Origin: Prevotellamassilia timonensis | Lineage (GTDB): Bacteria > Bacteroidota > Bacteroidia > Bacteroidales > Bacteroidaceae | Reading direction: 5' to 3' | DNA length: 64,000 nt | Assembly (NCBI RefSeq): GCF_900106785.1 | Contig: NZ_LT629845.1 | Span: 920,481 to 984,480 of the forward strand | Shown: in pieces, positions 44,966 to 57,091 of the stretch | Layout of the letters: each line of letters starts with the position of its first letter | Numbering within the stretch: the stretch's first letter is position 1 | Notes under the pieces: model-generated | What the model was told of the DNA's origin: nothing | Database searches by the model: none | The model's input: only the letters and a program-made list of their open reading frames with translations | Program-made: the position numbers and the translations under genes

Positions 44966-46552
44966 TTACGCTTTATATTGTCCTGCAATGTCGGCAGCCA
45001 CCTTCTCTATTGTCTGGCAAACCTCATCGCTAAGATTGCCTTCACGTAGCTTTGCCAGTACAGAGTCGGCATACTGTGAACGCATAACTTGAAGGAATGC
45101 TTCCTGGAAGTTGCATACCTTGTCAATATTGACGTCCTTCAGCAAACCATGAGTACCACAATACAATACCGCAACCTGTTCTTCAACCGGCATCGGGCTG
45201 TATTGAGCCTGAATAAGCAGCTGATTGTTTTTGCGGCCGCGATCGATTGTCATTGCTGTTACGGGGTCCATATCAGAAGAGAATTTGGCGAAAGCCTCTA
45301 ACTCGCGATATTGAGCTTGGTCTATTTTTAGCGTACCAGCAACCTTTTTCATACTCTTAATCTGAGCCGAACCACCTACACGACTTACTGATATACCCAC
45401 GTCAATGGCTGGACGGAATCCTTGGTTGAAGAGGTTGGAGTCAAGGTATATCTGACCATCTGTAATAGAAATCACATTGGTAGGAATATAGGCAGATACA
45501 TCACCAGCCTGAGTCTCGATAATAGGCAAAGCCGTCAGAGAACCTCCGCCCTTTACCTCTCCTTTCAGACACTCGGGAAGGTCATTCATTTTTTCAGCCA
45601 CCTCTTGCTGGTTGTTTATCTTGGCCGCACGCTCCAACAAACGAGAATGCAAATAAAATACATCACCAGGATAAGCCTCACGACCAGAAGGACGGCGAAG
45701 TATCAACGAAATCTCACGGTAGGCAACAGCTTGTTTTGACAAATCATCATAAACTACCAAAGCGTGCATGCCTCTATCTCGGAAGTACTCACCAATGGCT
45801 GCACCGGCAAAAGGCGCATAATACTGCATAGCAGCTGGCTCACCGGCAGTGGCACTGACAATGATAGTATAATCTAATGCGCCAGCCTGCTTCAAAGTGT
45901 TGACGATATTAGCAACTGTTGAGGCTTTCTGACCTATGGCTACATAGATACAATATACAGGGTCGCCTGCAGCGTAATTGTCTTTTTGATTGATAATAGT
46001 ATCAATGGCAATAGCAGTTTTACCCGTTTGGCGATCGCCAATAATCAATTCACGCTGTCCACGGCCTATAGGTATCATTGAGTCGACACTCTTCAATCCT
46101 GTTTGCAAAGCCTGCGTTACGGGCTGACGGAATATGACACCTGGCGCTTTACGGTCCAATGGCATCAAATATTTCTTCCCTTCTATGGCCTTGCCACCAT
46201 CGATTGCATTTCCAAGAGGGTCTATTACACGGCCCAACATGCCATCACAAACCTCTATAGATGCAACTTTATTGGTTCGTTTAACACTTTGACCTTCTTT
46301 GATGCCCTCTGAAGATCCGAGCAACACTGCGCCCACGTTATCCTCCTCGAGGTTCATGGCAACACCCATTACACCATTTTCAAATTCGATAAGTTCGTTT
46401 TCAGTCACATTGGTAAGGCCATATATATGGGCAACGCCATCACCAATAGAAAGAACAACGCCCACTTCCTCAAACTTGACATCTGTATTGACATCTTGAA
46501 GCTCGCGCAAGAGTACACCACTTACTTCACTGGGTTTTATATTGTTGGACAT
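44966..46552 (-). CDS. atpA: F-type ATP synthase alpha subunit
   Basis: 528 aa. P-loop [26 protein letters not shown], and [18 protein letters not shown] near the end. Forms the alpha3-beta3 head with AtpD; its nucleotide sites are non-catalytic. Confidence 0.98.
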   Translation of the reverse strand: MSNNIKPSEVSGVLLRELQDVNTDVKFEEVGVVLSIGDGVAHIYGLTNVTENELIEFENGVMGVAMNLEEDNVGAVLLGSSEGIKEGQSVKRTNKVASIEVCDGMLGRVIDPLGNAIDGGKAIEGKKYLMPLDRKAPGVIFRQPVTQALQTGLKSVDSMIPIGRGQRELIIGDRQTGKTAIAIDTIINQKDNYAAGDPVYCIYVAIGQKASTVANIVNTLKQAGALDYTIIVSATAGEPAAMQYYAPFAGAAIGEYFRDRGMHALVVYDDLSKQAVAYREISLILRRPSGREAYPGDVFYLHSRLLERAAKINNQQEVAEKMNDLPECLKGEVKGGGSLTALPIIETQAGDVSAYIPTNVISITDGQIYLDSNLFNQGFRPAIDVGISVSRVGGSAQIKSMKKVAGTLKIDQAQYRELEAFAKFSSDMDPVTAMTIDRGRKNNQLLIQAQYSPMPVEEQVAVLYCGTHGLLKDVNIDKVCNFQEAFLQVMRSQYADSVLAKLREGNLSDEVCQTIEKVAADIAGQYKA

Positions 46553-46568
46553 TTAATTCTTATATTTA

Positions 46569-47108
46569 TTAAATTAGTTCTCGTTTAATTTTGGAAAGTT
46601 GCGTACGCACACTCGCATCAAGTTTGTAAGTGTCGTACTCCAAAATAAAGCCACCTTCAATAGAGGCATCCTCATCGACTTTGAAATCTACCTTACAATG
46701 TGCTCTGTTTTCGACCATCTGCTGCAACTTTTCCTTCAGATTTGGCTGTATGGCAGTTGGCACAACTAATCTGGCGGTTATCATGTGTTCTTTCTTACGA
46801 TAAAGGGTGCCATAGGAGTGAGCCACAAACAACATAATATCTGCACGCGCTTTGTTTACAACAAGTTGCACAAAGCGCTTAAGAGAAGCCGATGGTTGCT
46901 GTTCACCGCATGCAGCAGTCAACAGTAATCTTGACTTACACTCGACAGACAGAACTGGATTTGTCATGGCCTGTTGTAATGCAGGTACAGCCAAGAAAGA
47001 GTGGGCCAATGTTGTGGTCTCTTGATAGACTTGCTTGGTTTCACCTTTTTCCTCGGCAAAAAGCAACAACGCATTAGCGTATCGCGTAGATATGATGCCT
47101 AAATCCAT
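46569..47108 (-). CDS. atpH: F-type ATP synthase delta subunit
   Basis: 179 aa. N-terminal six-helix domain (ISTRYANALLLFAEEKGETK) and C-terminal IEGGFILEYDTYKLDASVRT QL as in delta/OSCP proteins, connecting the head to the peripheral stalk. Follows atpF by 89 bases. Confidence 0.93.
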   Translation of the reverse strand: MDLGIISTRYANALLLFAEEKGETKQVYQETTTLAHSFLAVPALQQAMTNPVLSVECKSRLLLTAACGEQQPSASLKRFVQLVVNKARADIMLFVAHSYGTLYRKKEHMITARLVVPTAIQPNLKEKLQQMVENRAHCKVDFKVDEDASIEGGFILEYDTYKLDASVRTQLSKIKRELI

Positions 47109-47197
47109 ATTTTACTATTGTTTCAATAAAGAAATTGCCGACATTTTTGTTGCCTCACTCAAAGGAGGCATTGCGTTTGCCGTATTCCTTTCTATTT

Positions 47198-47710
47198 TTA
47201 GCCTTTGCAGACTTCGTCAAGCATCTGCTCAACAAGTTTTTGCTGCTCAACATCATTTGACAACTTCTGTCGAACGACTTTCTCTGCTATAACAATAGAA
47301 AGATCTGCAACAGTTTGTCTGATGTCGCGAAGTGCATTTTCTTTTTCCACCGCGATTTGGGCTTTGGCCTCTTGCAAGAGTTTTGATCCTTCGTCTTGCG
47401 CTTTTTCACGTGCTTCGCGCACGATGCTATCACCTGTGGCTTTAGCCTGGCTCAGTATTTCTGCTTGACGAGCACGCGCCTCGTCCAACAACCGCTCGCT
47501 TTCTTGTTTTATGCCAGCAAGCCGTTCGTTAGCCTCATGTGCTTTTTGCAAGGACTCATCAATATAGTTCTTGCGCTCTTCCACCATCTTTGTAATGACA
47601 GGAAATCCAAATTTGGCCATTAAAAAGAATACAACGAGAAAAGCCAAGAGCATCCAAAATAACAAGCCGAAATCAGGAGTTAGTATGGATGGCAAATTGA
47701 TTGACTGCAT
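47198..47710 (-). CDS. atpF: F-type ATP synthase b subunit
   Basis: 170 aa. One N-terminal transmembrane helix (LLFWMLLAFLVVFFLMAKFG) then a long charged helix (AREKAQDEGSKLLQEAKAQI) forming the peripheral stalk. Confidence 0.95.
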   Translation of the reverse strand: MQSINLPSILTPDFGLLFWMLLAFLVVFFLMAKFGFPVITKMVEERKNYIDESLQKAHEANERLAGIKQESERLLDEARARQAEILSQAKATGDSIVREAREKAQDEGSKLLQEAKAQIAVEKENALRDIRQTVADLSIVIAEKVVRQKLSNDVEQQKLVEQMLDEVCKG

Positions 47711-47829
47711 AACAATGCTTTTAATTGTTTCATGTAATAGGTATGTAGCTTATGAATTGGTTTTGAAAGCGATGCATATTCAGAGATGCATGCTTCCACG
47801 CCCAATTCATAAACCACAATAAACCAATC

Positions 47830-48078
47830 TTAGAGGAAAAGACAAAGCAAGCAAACAATAACTGCAAACAAAGCAACACCTTCAACAAGTGCAGCAATGA
47901 TGATCATGTTTGCACGAATGTCGCTTGTAGACTCAGGCTGGCGGGCAATAGCCTCCATTGCGGCACTACCAATTCGGCCAATGCCGAGTCCTGCACCAAT
48001 AGCAGCAATACTGGCACCAATACCGGCACCCAACTTTGCAAGTCCTGCAGCTTCTAACAAAGCAAGTAAAATAGTCAT
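47830..48078 (-). CDS. atpE: F-type ATP synthase c subunit
   Basis: 82 aa, two transmembrane helices. The first has the Gly-rich GAGIGASIAAIGAGLGIGRI; the second has the ion-carrying Glu in AALVEGVALFAVIV. The Glu is followed by Gly rather than Ser, and the Na+-type ES signature is absent, so proton coupling is more likely. Confidence 0.95.
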   Translation of the reverse strand: MTILLALLEAAGLAKLGAGIGASIAAIGAGLGIGRIGSAAMEAIARQPESTSDIRANMIIIAALVEGVALFAVIVCLLCLFL

Positions 48079-48113
48079 AATGTTATAAATTTATGGGTTA
48101 TTATTGTATTTGA

Positions 48114-49196
48114 TTATTCATGAGAGTGTTCAGTGTGTGCAAGCCCTATAAATACAGCACTTAACATAGTAAATACGTAAGCCTGTATAAAAGCAACCAA
48201 AAGTTCAAGACAATTCATGAACACCATCATCACAAAACTAACAATTGTTAGCGGTGTGCCTATTACCGCTCCAAGTTGGCATGTAATGAATATGACACAA
48301 GTGAGCGACAATATGATTGCGTGTCCACCCATCATATTTGCGAACAGACGTACCATAAGAGCAAACGGCTTGGTAAATATGCCGAAGAGTTCGATTACAG
48401 GCATCATAGGCACTGGACACTTCAACCAGGTTGGCACTGGAGGCCATAGAATTTCCATCCAATATTCCTTATTGCCGAATACATTGACCAACAACAAGGT
48501 GAACATTGCCAACACAAATGTTATGTTTATATTTCCGGTTATGTTTGCACCACCCGGAAAAATTGGAAGAAGTCCTAACAGGTTCGTGATGAAAATGAAG
48601 AAAAACGCTGTAAGCAAGAAAGGGGCATATTGCTTGTAGTGTTTTTCGCCGACAGAGGGACGAATTAAGTCATCGTTGATGGACATTACAAACATCTCCA
48701 CCAAACCGACAAAACCACCCGGAGCCTTGTCTCCTGCCTGACGTCCTTTATACCATCGTGCTGAACTAATGAATATAACGGCCATTAGCAAAACGACAAT
48801 CCATATTTGCACAACATTTTTAGTGATGCTCAAATCTATAGGACGCACATTCTGCCCATTTGCAAGATGTTCATATATCTTACCATTGTGTGTCTCGTCA
48901 AGGTAAAACCCTTCAAATGTACCATTTGTACTATCATGGAAACGCTCCGAACTGAATACGTGCCAGCCACCGGATTCTCCCTTTACTATCACAGGCAAAG
49001 GGATAGATATATGGTGGCCATTCCATGTGGTTATGTGCCATTCGTATGCATCACTCATGTGCCCAAGTACTATTTCCTTCACATCTACGCCACTTGCCGA
49101 GCCTTCATTTGAAGCACACAGCGAAAATGACATTGTGAAGAATAAGCACAACAGGAGTACTGCACGGAATAAATTTCTGATTTTGAAGTATTTCAT
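48114..49196 (-). CDS. atpB: F-type ATP synthase a subunit
   Basis: 360 aa. An N-terminal signal-like segment and a periplasmic extension (to about residue 125) precede the usual membrane core, as in other Bacteroidetes. The essential Arg lies in FALMVRLFANMMGGHA. With the c ring it forms the ion channel. Confidence 0.96.
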   Translation of the reverse strand: MKYFKIRNLFRAVLLLCLFFTMSFSLCASNEGSASGVDVKEIVLGHMSDAYEWHITTWNGHHISIPLPVIVKGESGGWHVFSSERFHDSTNGTFEGFYLDETHNGKIYEHLANGQNVRPIDLSITKNVVQIWIVVLLMAVIFISSARWYKGRQAGDKAPGGFVGLVEMFVMSINDDLIRPSVGEKHYKQYAPFLLTAFFFIFITNLLGLLPIFPGGANITGNINITFVLAMFTLLLVNVFGNKEYWMEILWPPVPTWLKCPVPMMPVIELFGIFTKPFALMVRLFANMMGGHAIILSLTCVIFITCQLGAVIGTPLTIVSFVMMVFMNCLELLVAFIQAYVFTMLSAVFIGLAHTEHSHE

Positions 49197-49609
49197 TGCT
49201 TCTTACTTAAGTTTTGCTCTACCTTGACATAGAATATGATCGAAGTAACCATACTCACAAGATAGAATGCCAATAGACTCATTGAAAATGCCAACAGACT
49301 ACTACAGTCCGCTAAAGCATAGACAATAATCAGAAACACTACAAAAACGAGTCGAACAACTTTATCGATAAGATAAAAGCCTATGGCTCTCTTGCCGCCC
49401 TGCTTCATTATATACGTGTATATATTACACGCTCCACAATCCAGTAGGATAAAGAGCAAGGCAACTAAAAATGTTGGGGGCAATAAATGCATCATGGCAT
49501 CTTTGGTAGCAAGCATCAATTCTGCCAAATTGACCAAAGCGAAAGCTGCCACCATACAGATGACCTTACTTATTATTGCCTCGCGTTTTAATTCATGTAG
49601 TGTTTTCAT
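49193..49609 (-). CDS. AtpI-position membrane protein of the ATP synthase operon
   Basis: 138 aa with four hydrophobic segments (about 16-33, 40-57, 78-100, 105-128). Overlaps the atpB start by four bases and follows atpC, the place of atpI-like genes in Bacteroidetes operons. Probably helps assemble the c ring; sequence similarity to AtpI is not obvious to me. Confidence 0.65.
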   Translation of the reverse strand: MKTLHELKREAIISKVICMVAAFALVNLAELMLATKDAMMHLLPPTFLVALLFILLDCGACNIYTYIMKQGGKRAIGFYLIDKVVRLVFVVFLIIVYALADCSSLLAFSMSLLAFYLVSMVTSIIFYVKVEQNLSKKQ

Positions 49610-49673
49610 TGTCTTAGATTCAGCCGAAGGAAATGATAGAAATTACGATATCGTCCTTGTTACTGCACGATGA

Positions 49674-49907
49674 TTATTTCTCAACGCACGCCAATACAAC
49701 ATTGTTCTCAACTTCTACAAATCCACCGCTTATAGAGATCTTGAAGGGAGATGGACCTTTGCATTCTATATCGCCTGCTTCCAATACAGATATTATTGGA
49801 GCATGCCCATTCAACACCTCAAATTGCCCTAACGCACCAGGGAATTTCACGCCATCAGCCTCAGCCTCATAGAGTGTTTTCTCCGGAGATACTATGGTTA
49901 CTTTCAT
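49674..49907 (-). CDS. atpC: F-type ATP synthase epsilon subunit, short
   Basis: 77 aa: only the N-terminal beta-sandwich (VTIVSPEKTLYEAEADGVKF PGALGQFEVLNGHAPIISVL). The C-terminal two-helix inhibitory domain is missing, which is usual in Bacteroidetes. Located between atpD and the AtpI-position gene. Confidence 0.93.
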   Translation of the reverse strand: MKVTIVSPEKTLYEAEADGVKFPGALGQFEVLNGHAPIISVLEAGDIECKGPSPFKISISGGFVEVENNVVLACVEK

Positions 49908-49934
49908 TATTGTAGTCTATTTAACGTGTAAGAA

Positions 49935-51651
<1,717 letters not shown>

Positions 51652-51785
51652 CGCTTTACATGTATAATTTGTATCAAAATCCTGCCACAAGCCATAACAC
51701 AAGGATTTATGGAACAAACAACTATATACATTCATACCAATTAAAGGCATTATATAACATGAATTATTCCACCAAAGCCCCACCC

Positions 51786-51873
51786 GACTTCGTCAATGCG
51801 TCACCCAATCAAATGACGTAACTCATCGTTTTTCAATATGCGCTATATGATGGCGCAGAAAAGTGATGAAGTT
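51786..51873. repeat. 88-bp element with inverted ends, copy 2
   Basis: GACTTCGTCA ... TGATGAAGTT; same length as 6294-6381 and over 85% similar by eye. Confidence 0.8.
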
Positions 51874-51966
51874 GGGATTTTGTGGTGTTTCATTGTTTGT
51901 GAGTGATGAGATCTGCCGCTAACGCGGAGAACACAAGAACAAAAGAGAATAAGAACAAAAGTACCG

Positions 51967-52470
51967 CAAAGGTAACACCAAGACATTGCACCCATCAAAA
52001 AAATGTACAATTTGCACACAAATATTTGTTCCCTCCCGTCTGCCTACTTGTAAAAGTGTGTGTGTGCTTTTACTGCCATCTTACACTTTTTGTTCGCAAC
52101 AAACTGATACACAGGGTTTTCAAGAGTGTAAGATGATTTCAAAATATCTTACAAGCCCCTGCATACATCTTACACACCCCACCCCGCTGTCGCGCAGTAG
52201 GTTTGGACGTATGCGGTGGGATTATACGCCACAGGGACGTAGAACAATCAGTCGGAGCAACAGACTTTTCTGCTCCCCAATGTCGTGATATCCCCCTCCC
52301 GTGCTTGAGCCGTGTGGCAGCATGTGGAGTGTGTAGGTTGCGTGTAGGTGGATTTGGTAGCATCTTACACTGAGTAAGGTGTTGATAATCAATAAATTGC
52401 AACGTGTTTGTGTAAGATGTAAGATGCACGGAAAGTAAAGTTTTTGTAGTATGGTAAAGGTCCCGCTACC
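51967..52470. repeat. Dispersed repeat R1, copy c
   Basis: Homologous to 5598-6095 in full, including the TACCTTTG element (51967-51974, minus). CTTACAC sites at 52080, 52126 (inverted), 52169, 52374 and 52410 (inverted); one more reads CTTACAA near 52148. Followed in the same order as copy a by the palindromic and 88-bp elements. No gene between 51468 and 52910. Confidence 0.85.
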
Positions 52471-52506
52471 ATCAAATGCAAGCACTAAACGCTAGCACAA
52501 AACGCT

Positions 52507-52660
52507 AGCACTAATGGGAGCGACGCGTCCCGCGTCGGGGAAAATGCAATGCTCATACACTATAAGCAAAGGCTCACAGACAGCACGAATTACACTCATG
52601 TCTGTGAGCCTTTGTCATAAAAATCCCGACGCGAGACGCGTCGCCCCCATTAGTGCTTGC
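52507..52660. repeat. Long palindromic element, copy 2
   Basis: Arms AGCACTAATGGGAGCGACGC and GCGTCGCCCCCATTAGTGCT with GACGCGTC/CGCGTCGGG, plus an inner inverted repeat CAAAGGCTCACAGACA..TGTCTGTGAGCCTTTG (52566-52613) that is more complete than in copy 1. Confidence 0.8.
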
Positions 52661-52696
52661 GTTTGGTGCTTGCGTTTAGTGGTAGCGTTTTTTGCA

Positions 52697-52785
52697 AATT
52701 TCGTCAATGCGTCGCCCAATCAATTAACACAACTCACTGATTTTCAATATGCGCTATGTGATGGCGCAAAGAAAGTGACAAAGTC
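52697..52785. repeat. 88-bp element with inverted ends, copy 3
   Basis: Begins AATTTCGTCA and ends TGACAAAGTC; the inverted ends are less perfect than in copies 1 and 2. Confidence 0.7.
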
Positions 52786-52910
52786 AGGAAATGAGCAAAC
52801 GCTTTGCATGTCTAATTTATATCAAAATCCAGTTACAAACCATAATACAAGGATTTACGGAACAAACAATTATACATTCATAGCAATTATGAGGTATCAT
52901 ATTATACGAA

Positions 52911-53639
52911 TTATTCCACCAAAGCCCCGGATTTATGCAAAGCGTGCCACAAACTATACCTGTAGTCATCATTTAAGCGTTCCATCTCACCTACCACACG
53001 CTCAATGTGAGTACGATTTGAAACATCATCAAAAGGACATATTTTCACAACAGGCTGATAACAATTTAACGCAGCCCATCTTTTCAAATCCGCCTCCGAA
53101 ATCATTGCGAGTGGGCGTATTATGGTCATATCAAATTTGCGCATTCTAATTCGAACAGGCATTGTAGAGAATGTGCCGTTGAATGTCAAGTTCATCAAAG
53201 CCGTTCGTAATATATCATCTTGATGATGCCCTAATGCTATTTTATTAAAATGCAGAGCCTGCGCCTGAGAGAATAAGACCTTACGCCTATTCCAAGAACA
53301 TAAGAAACAAGGCGTTCGCTTTTTATTACGGTCTTCCTCGTACCCTGTTTCAATAACATGCAAGGGGATACGCCACTTGTTGCACCGATCTTTCAAATAT
53401 TGCACATCTGTTTCGTAGTGTATGTTTTTCATACGTACATGAACAGCTTCTAAACAAAAGTAGCCATTGCTATGTAACATACGTTCGCCCAATAAGTCTA
53501 AAAGTGACAAAGAATCCTTTCCACCAGAAAGCCCCAACAAAATACGATCCCCCTTTTCTATGAGTTCGAATGTCTTTATTGCCTGTCCGAGCCGTTTCTG
53601 CAGCCGACGATGAAGGACACACTCCAAATCTGTTTTCAT
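52911..53639 (-). CDS. TtcA-like tRNA 2-thiocytidine synthetase
   Basis: 242 aa from the ATG at 53639. PP-loop LGLSGGKDSLSLLDLL, CxxC in RTPCFLCSW, and LGHHQDDILRTALMN are motifs of the TtcA family; a further Cys is in VVKICPFDD. These enzymes bind an Fe-S cluster and thiolate C32 of tRNA. Specific assignment to ttcA is probable. Next gene starts nine bases upstream, same strand. Confidence 0.85.
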   Translation of the reverse strand: MKTDLECVLHRRLQKRLGQAIKTFELIEKGDRILLGLSGGKDSLSLLDLLGERMLHSNGYFCLEAVHVRMKNIHYETDVQYLKDRCNKWRIPLHVIETGYEEDRNKKRTPCFLCSWNRRKVLFSQAQALHFNKIALGHHQDDILRTALMNLTFNGTFSTMPVRIRMRKFDMTIIRPLAMISEADLKRWAALNCYQPVVKICPFDDVSNRTHIERVVGEMERLNDDYRYSLWHALHKSGALVE

Positions 53640-53647
53640 AAAGTTGT

Positions 53648-54019
53648 CTATTTTACAAAAACAAAATAAACGGCTGCTATCAAACAAGCGAATGCCACTA
53701 AATGGTTCCAATGGAACCCTTCGCCCTTAAACATTAAAGTAACGATTACTGTAAACACAATAAGCGAAATGACCTCCTGTACCACCTTTAATTGCATCAA
53801 TGTAAAAGGACCGCCATTTTCAATAAAACCAATTCTATTGGCTGGCACTTGGCACATGTATTCAAACAGGGCTACCGCCCATGAGAACAGGATTACAGCT
53901 ATTAACGGCCAATTGCGACTGACACCTGTTTCCTGCAATTTAAGATGACCATACCAGGCAAAAGTCATAAAAACGTTGGAACATATTAGCAACAATATTG
54001 TAAATAAACCTTGTTTCAT
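53648..54019 (-). CDS. DUF486 family membrane protein
   Basis: 123 aa with four hydrophobic helices (about 4-22, 38-56, 72-94, 103-122) and YMCQVPANRIG typical of DUF486/DMT-type small membrane proteins. Function unknown. Confidence 0.85.
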   Translation of the reverse strand: MKQGLFTILLLICSNVFMTFAWYGHLKLQETGVSRNWPLIAVILFSWAVALFEYMCQVPANRIGFIENGGPFTLMQLKVVQEVISLIVFTVIVTLMFKGEGFHWNHLVAFACLIAAVYFVFVK

Positions 54020-54053
54020 TATTCAGCCAAAAAACGATGTTTGGAATTTAACT

Positions 54054-54695
54054 TTAGCGTAAATAGATATTGGACATTTGCTCCTCTGATATAGTAGTAG
54101 CAGGACCATGCCCCGGGTAAACGACCACCTCACCCGGAAGCGTTAGGACCTTGCTTCTTAAAGTTGAAATGAGAGAGCGTTCATTTCCACCTGGCAAATC
54201 GCAACGTCCAATTTCACGGCGGAAAAGATTGTCCCCACTAAAGAGAACGCCATCAGCCTTACTATAAAAATTGACGCCTCCTGGTGTATGACCAGGCGTT
54301 TCTATGACCTTCAAAGTAATATTTCCGACATGCAAGCAATCTCCATCCTTAAAGTATTTACGGGCAGAAGGTAACTTAAAGTCTACATTCAAATGAAGAA
54401 ACTGTTGCATTTGATTTACAGCGTTTTCAAAAGTCTCTCTCTCATCTTCACAAAGTTCTATTGGAACATTATATTTTTCGCTGATATATGCAGCGCCAAA
54501 CACATGGTCAAAATGTCCATGAGTATTCAGCAACCTCACCAAGTTTAATTGGTGTTTGTCTATAAATGAAGTGACAGCACTCTTTTCTTCTTCGTAAAAG
54601 GCGCCGCAATCAATCAACGCTGCATTTTTATTGTCATCCCAAATTAGATAACAATTTTCCCCGACCATATTAAAGACAAAACGTTCTATCTGCAT
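54054..54695 (-). CDS. MBL-fold hydrolase (glyoxalase II-like)
   Basis: 213 aa. THGHFDHVFG (metal motif HxHxDH-like), TPGHTPGG, LFSGDNLF and YPGHGP form the metallo-beta-lactamase metal site. No C-terminal glyoxalase extension, so a small thioesterase-like member of the family. Five bases separate it from rsmG. Confidence 0.85.
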   Translation of the reverse strand: MQIERFVFNMVGENCYLIWDDNKNAALIDCGAFYEEEKSAVTSFIDKHQLNLVRLLNTHGHFDHVFGAAYISEKYNVPIELCEDERETFENAVNQMQQFLHLNVDFKLPSARKYFKDGDCLHVGNITLKVIETPGHTPGGVNFYSKADGVLFSGDNLFRREIGRCDLPGGNERSLISTLRSKVLTLPGEVVVYPGHGPATTISEEQMSNIYLR

Positions 54696-54700
54696 ATCTA

Positions 54701-55327
54701 CTATAATTGAATATACATAACCTTTTTAGTATCAAAGAATTCGTCATCGAAATACGACTTCAATTCCCATATTTCCGAATGATTTTTGAATGGTGCCACT
54801 TCTTCTGTCATATCGCCACCCTTTAAGCAAATAAGACCATTAGGAAGCGCATTACGTTGTTCTTTCGAAACGTTTTTCCGAATCAACTTTACCAAGTCTG
54901 TGGCGTTCATTACCGCTCTACTCACAACAAAATCATACTTATTCTTCTCTTCTATTACATTTCGATGTTCCACCACAACATTTTTCAGTCCTATCGCATT
55001 TGCCACAGCCGCAGCCACCCTCGTTTTTTTGCCAATACTGTCTATCAGCTTGAACTTGCAGCTGGGGAAAAGGATTGCAAGCGGAATTCCTGGGAAACCG
55101 CCCCCCGTACCAATATCCAATATATTTGACCCTTGTCTGAAATTGACAACTTTTGCAATACCCAACGAGTGAAGTACATGGTGCATGTAAAGATTGTCAA
55201 TATCCTTACGAGATATGACATTTATCTTAGCATTCCACTCCTGATACAGAGGACCGAGCGCACGAAACTGCGCACGCTGTTCGTCGTTAATGTCCTTAAA
55301 ATACTGAAAGATAATTTCTTCGTTCAT
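54701..55327 (-). CDS. rsmG: 16S rRNA m7G527 methyltransferase
   Basis: 208 aa. SAM-binding ILDIGTGGGFPGIPLAILFP and NVISRKDIDNLYMHHVLHSL are the RsmG hallmarks; later KNVVVEHRNVIEEKNKYDFV. Methylates G527 of 16S rRNA. Divergent from pyrG, with an own TACCTTTG promoter. Confidence 0.95.
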   Translation of the reverse strand: MNEEIIFQYFKDINDEQRAQFRALGPLYQEWNAKINVISRKDIDNLYMHHVLHSLGIAKVVNFRQGSNILDIGTGGGFPGIPLAILFPSCKFKLIDSIGKKTRVAAAVANAIGLKNVVVEHRNVIEEKNKYDFVVSRAVMNATDLVKLIRKNVSKEQRNALPNGLICLKGGDMTEEVAPFKNHSEIWELKSYFDDEFFDTKKVMYIQL

Positions 55328-55340
55328 CTTTTTGATACAA

Positions 55341-55379
55341 TTTGGTGCAAAGGTAGTGGAAAATCATTAACTTTGCAAT
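55341..55379. promoter_or_regulatory. Overlapping divergent promoters rsmG / pyrG
   Basis: Plus: TTTG (55341-55344) and TAACTTTG (55368-55375), spacing 23, for pyrG. Minus: TACCTTTG (55348-55355) with TTG at 55377-55379, spacing 21, for rsmG. The two overlap, so RNA polymerase can serve only one direction at a time. Confidence 0.6.
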
Positions 55380-55392
55380 CTGAAACCGCTGA

Positions 55393-57024
<1,632 letters not shown>

Positions 57025-57091
57025 CATCTTAATTACATAACTACCTCTTTCCCACCTCTCTTTGAGGTGAGGAAGAGGCATAATACTCTCT

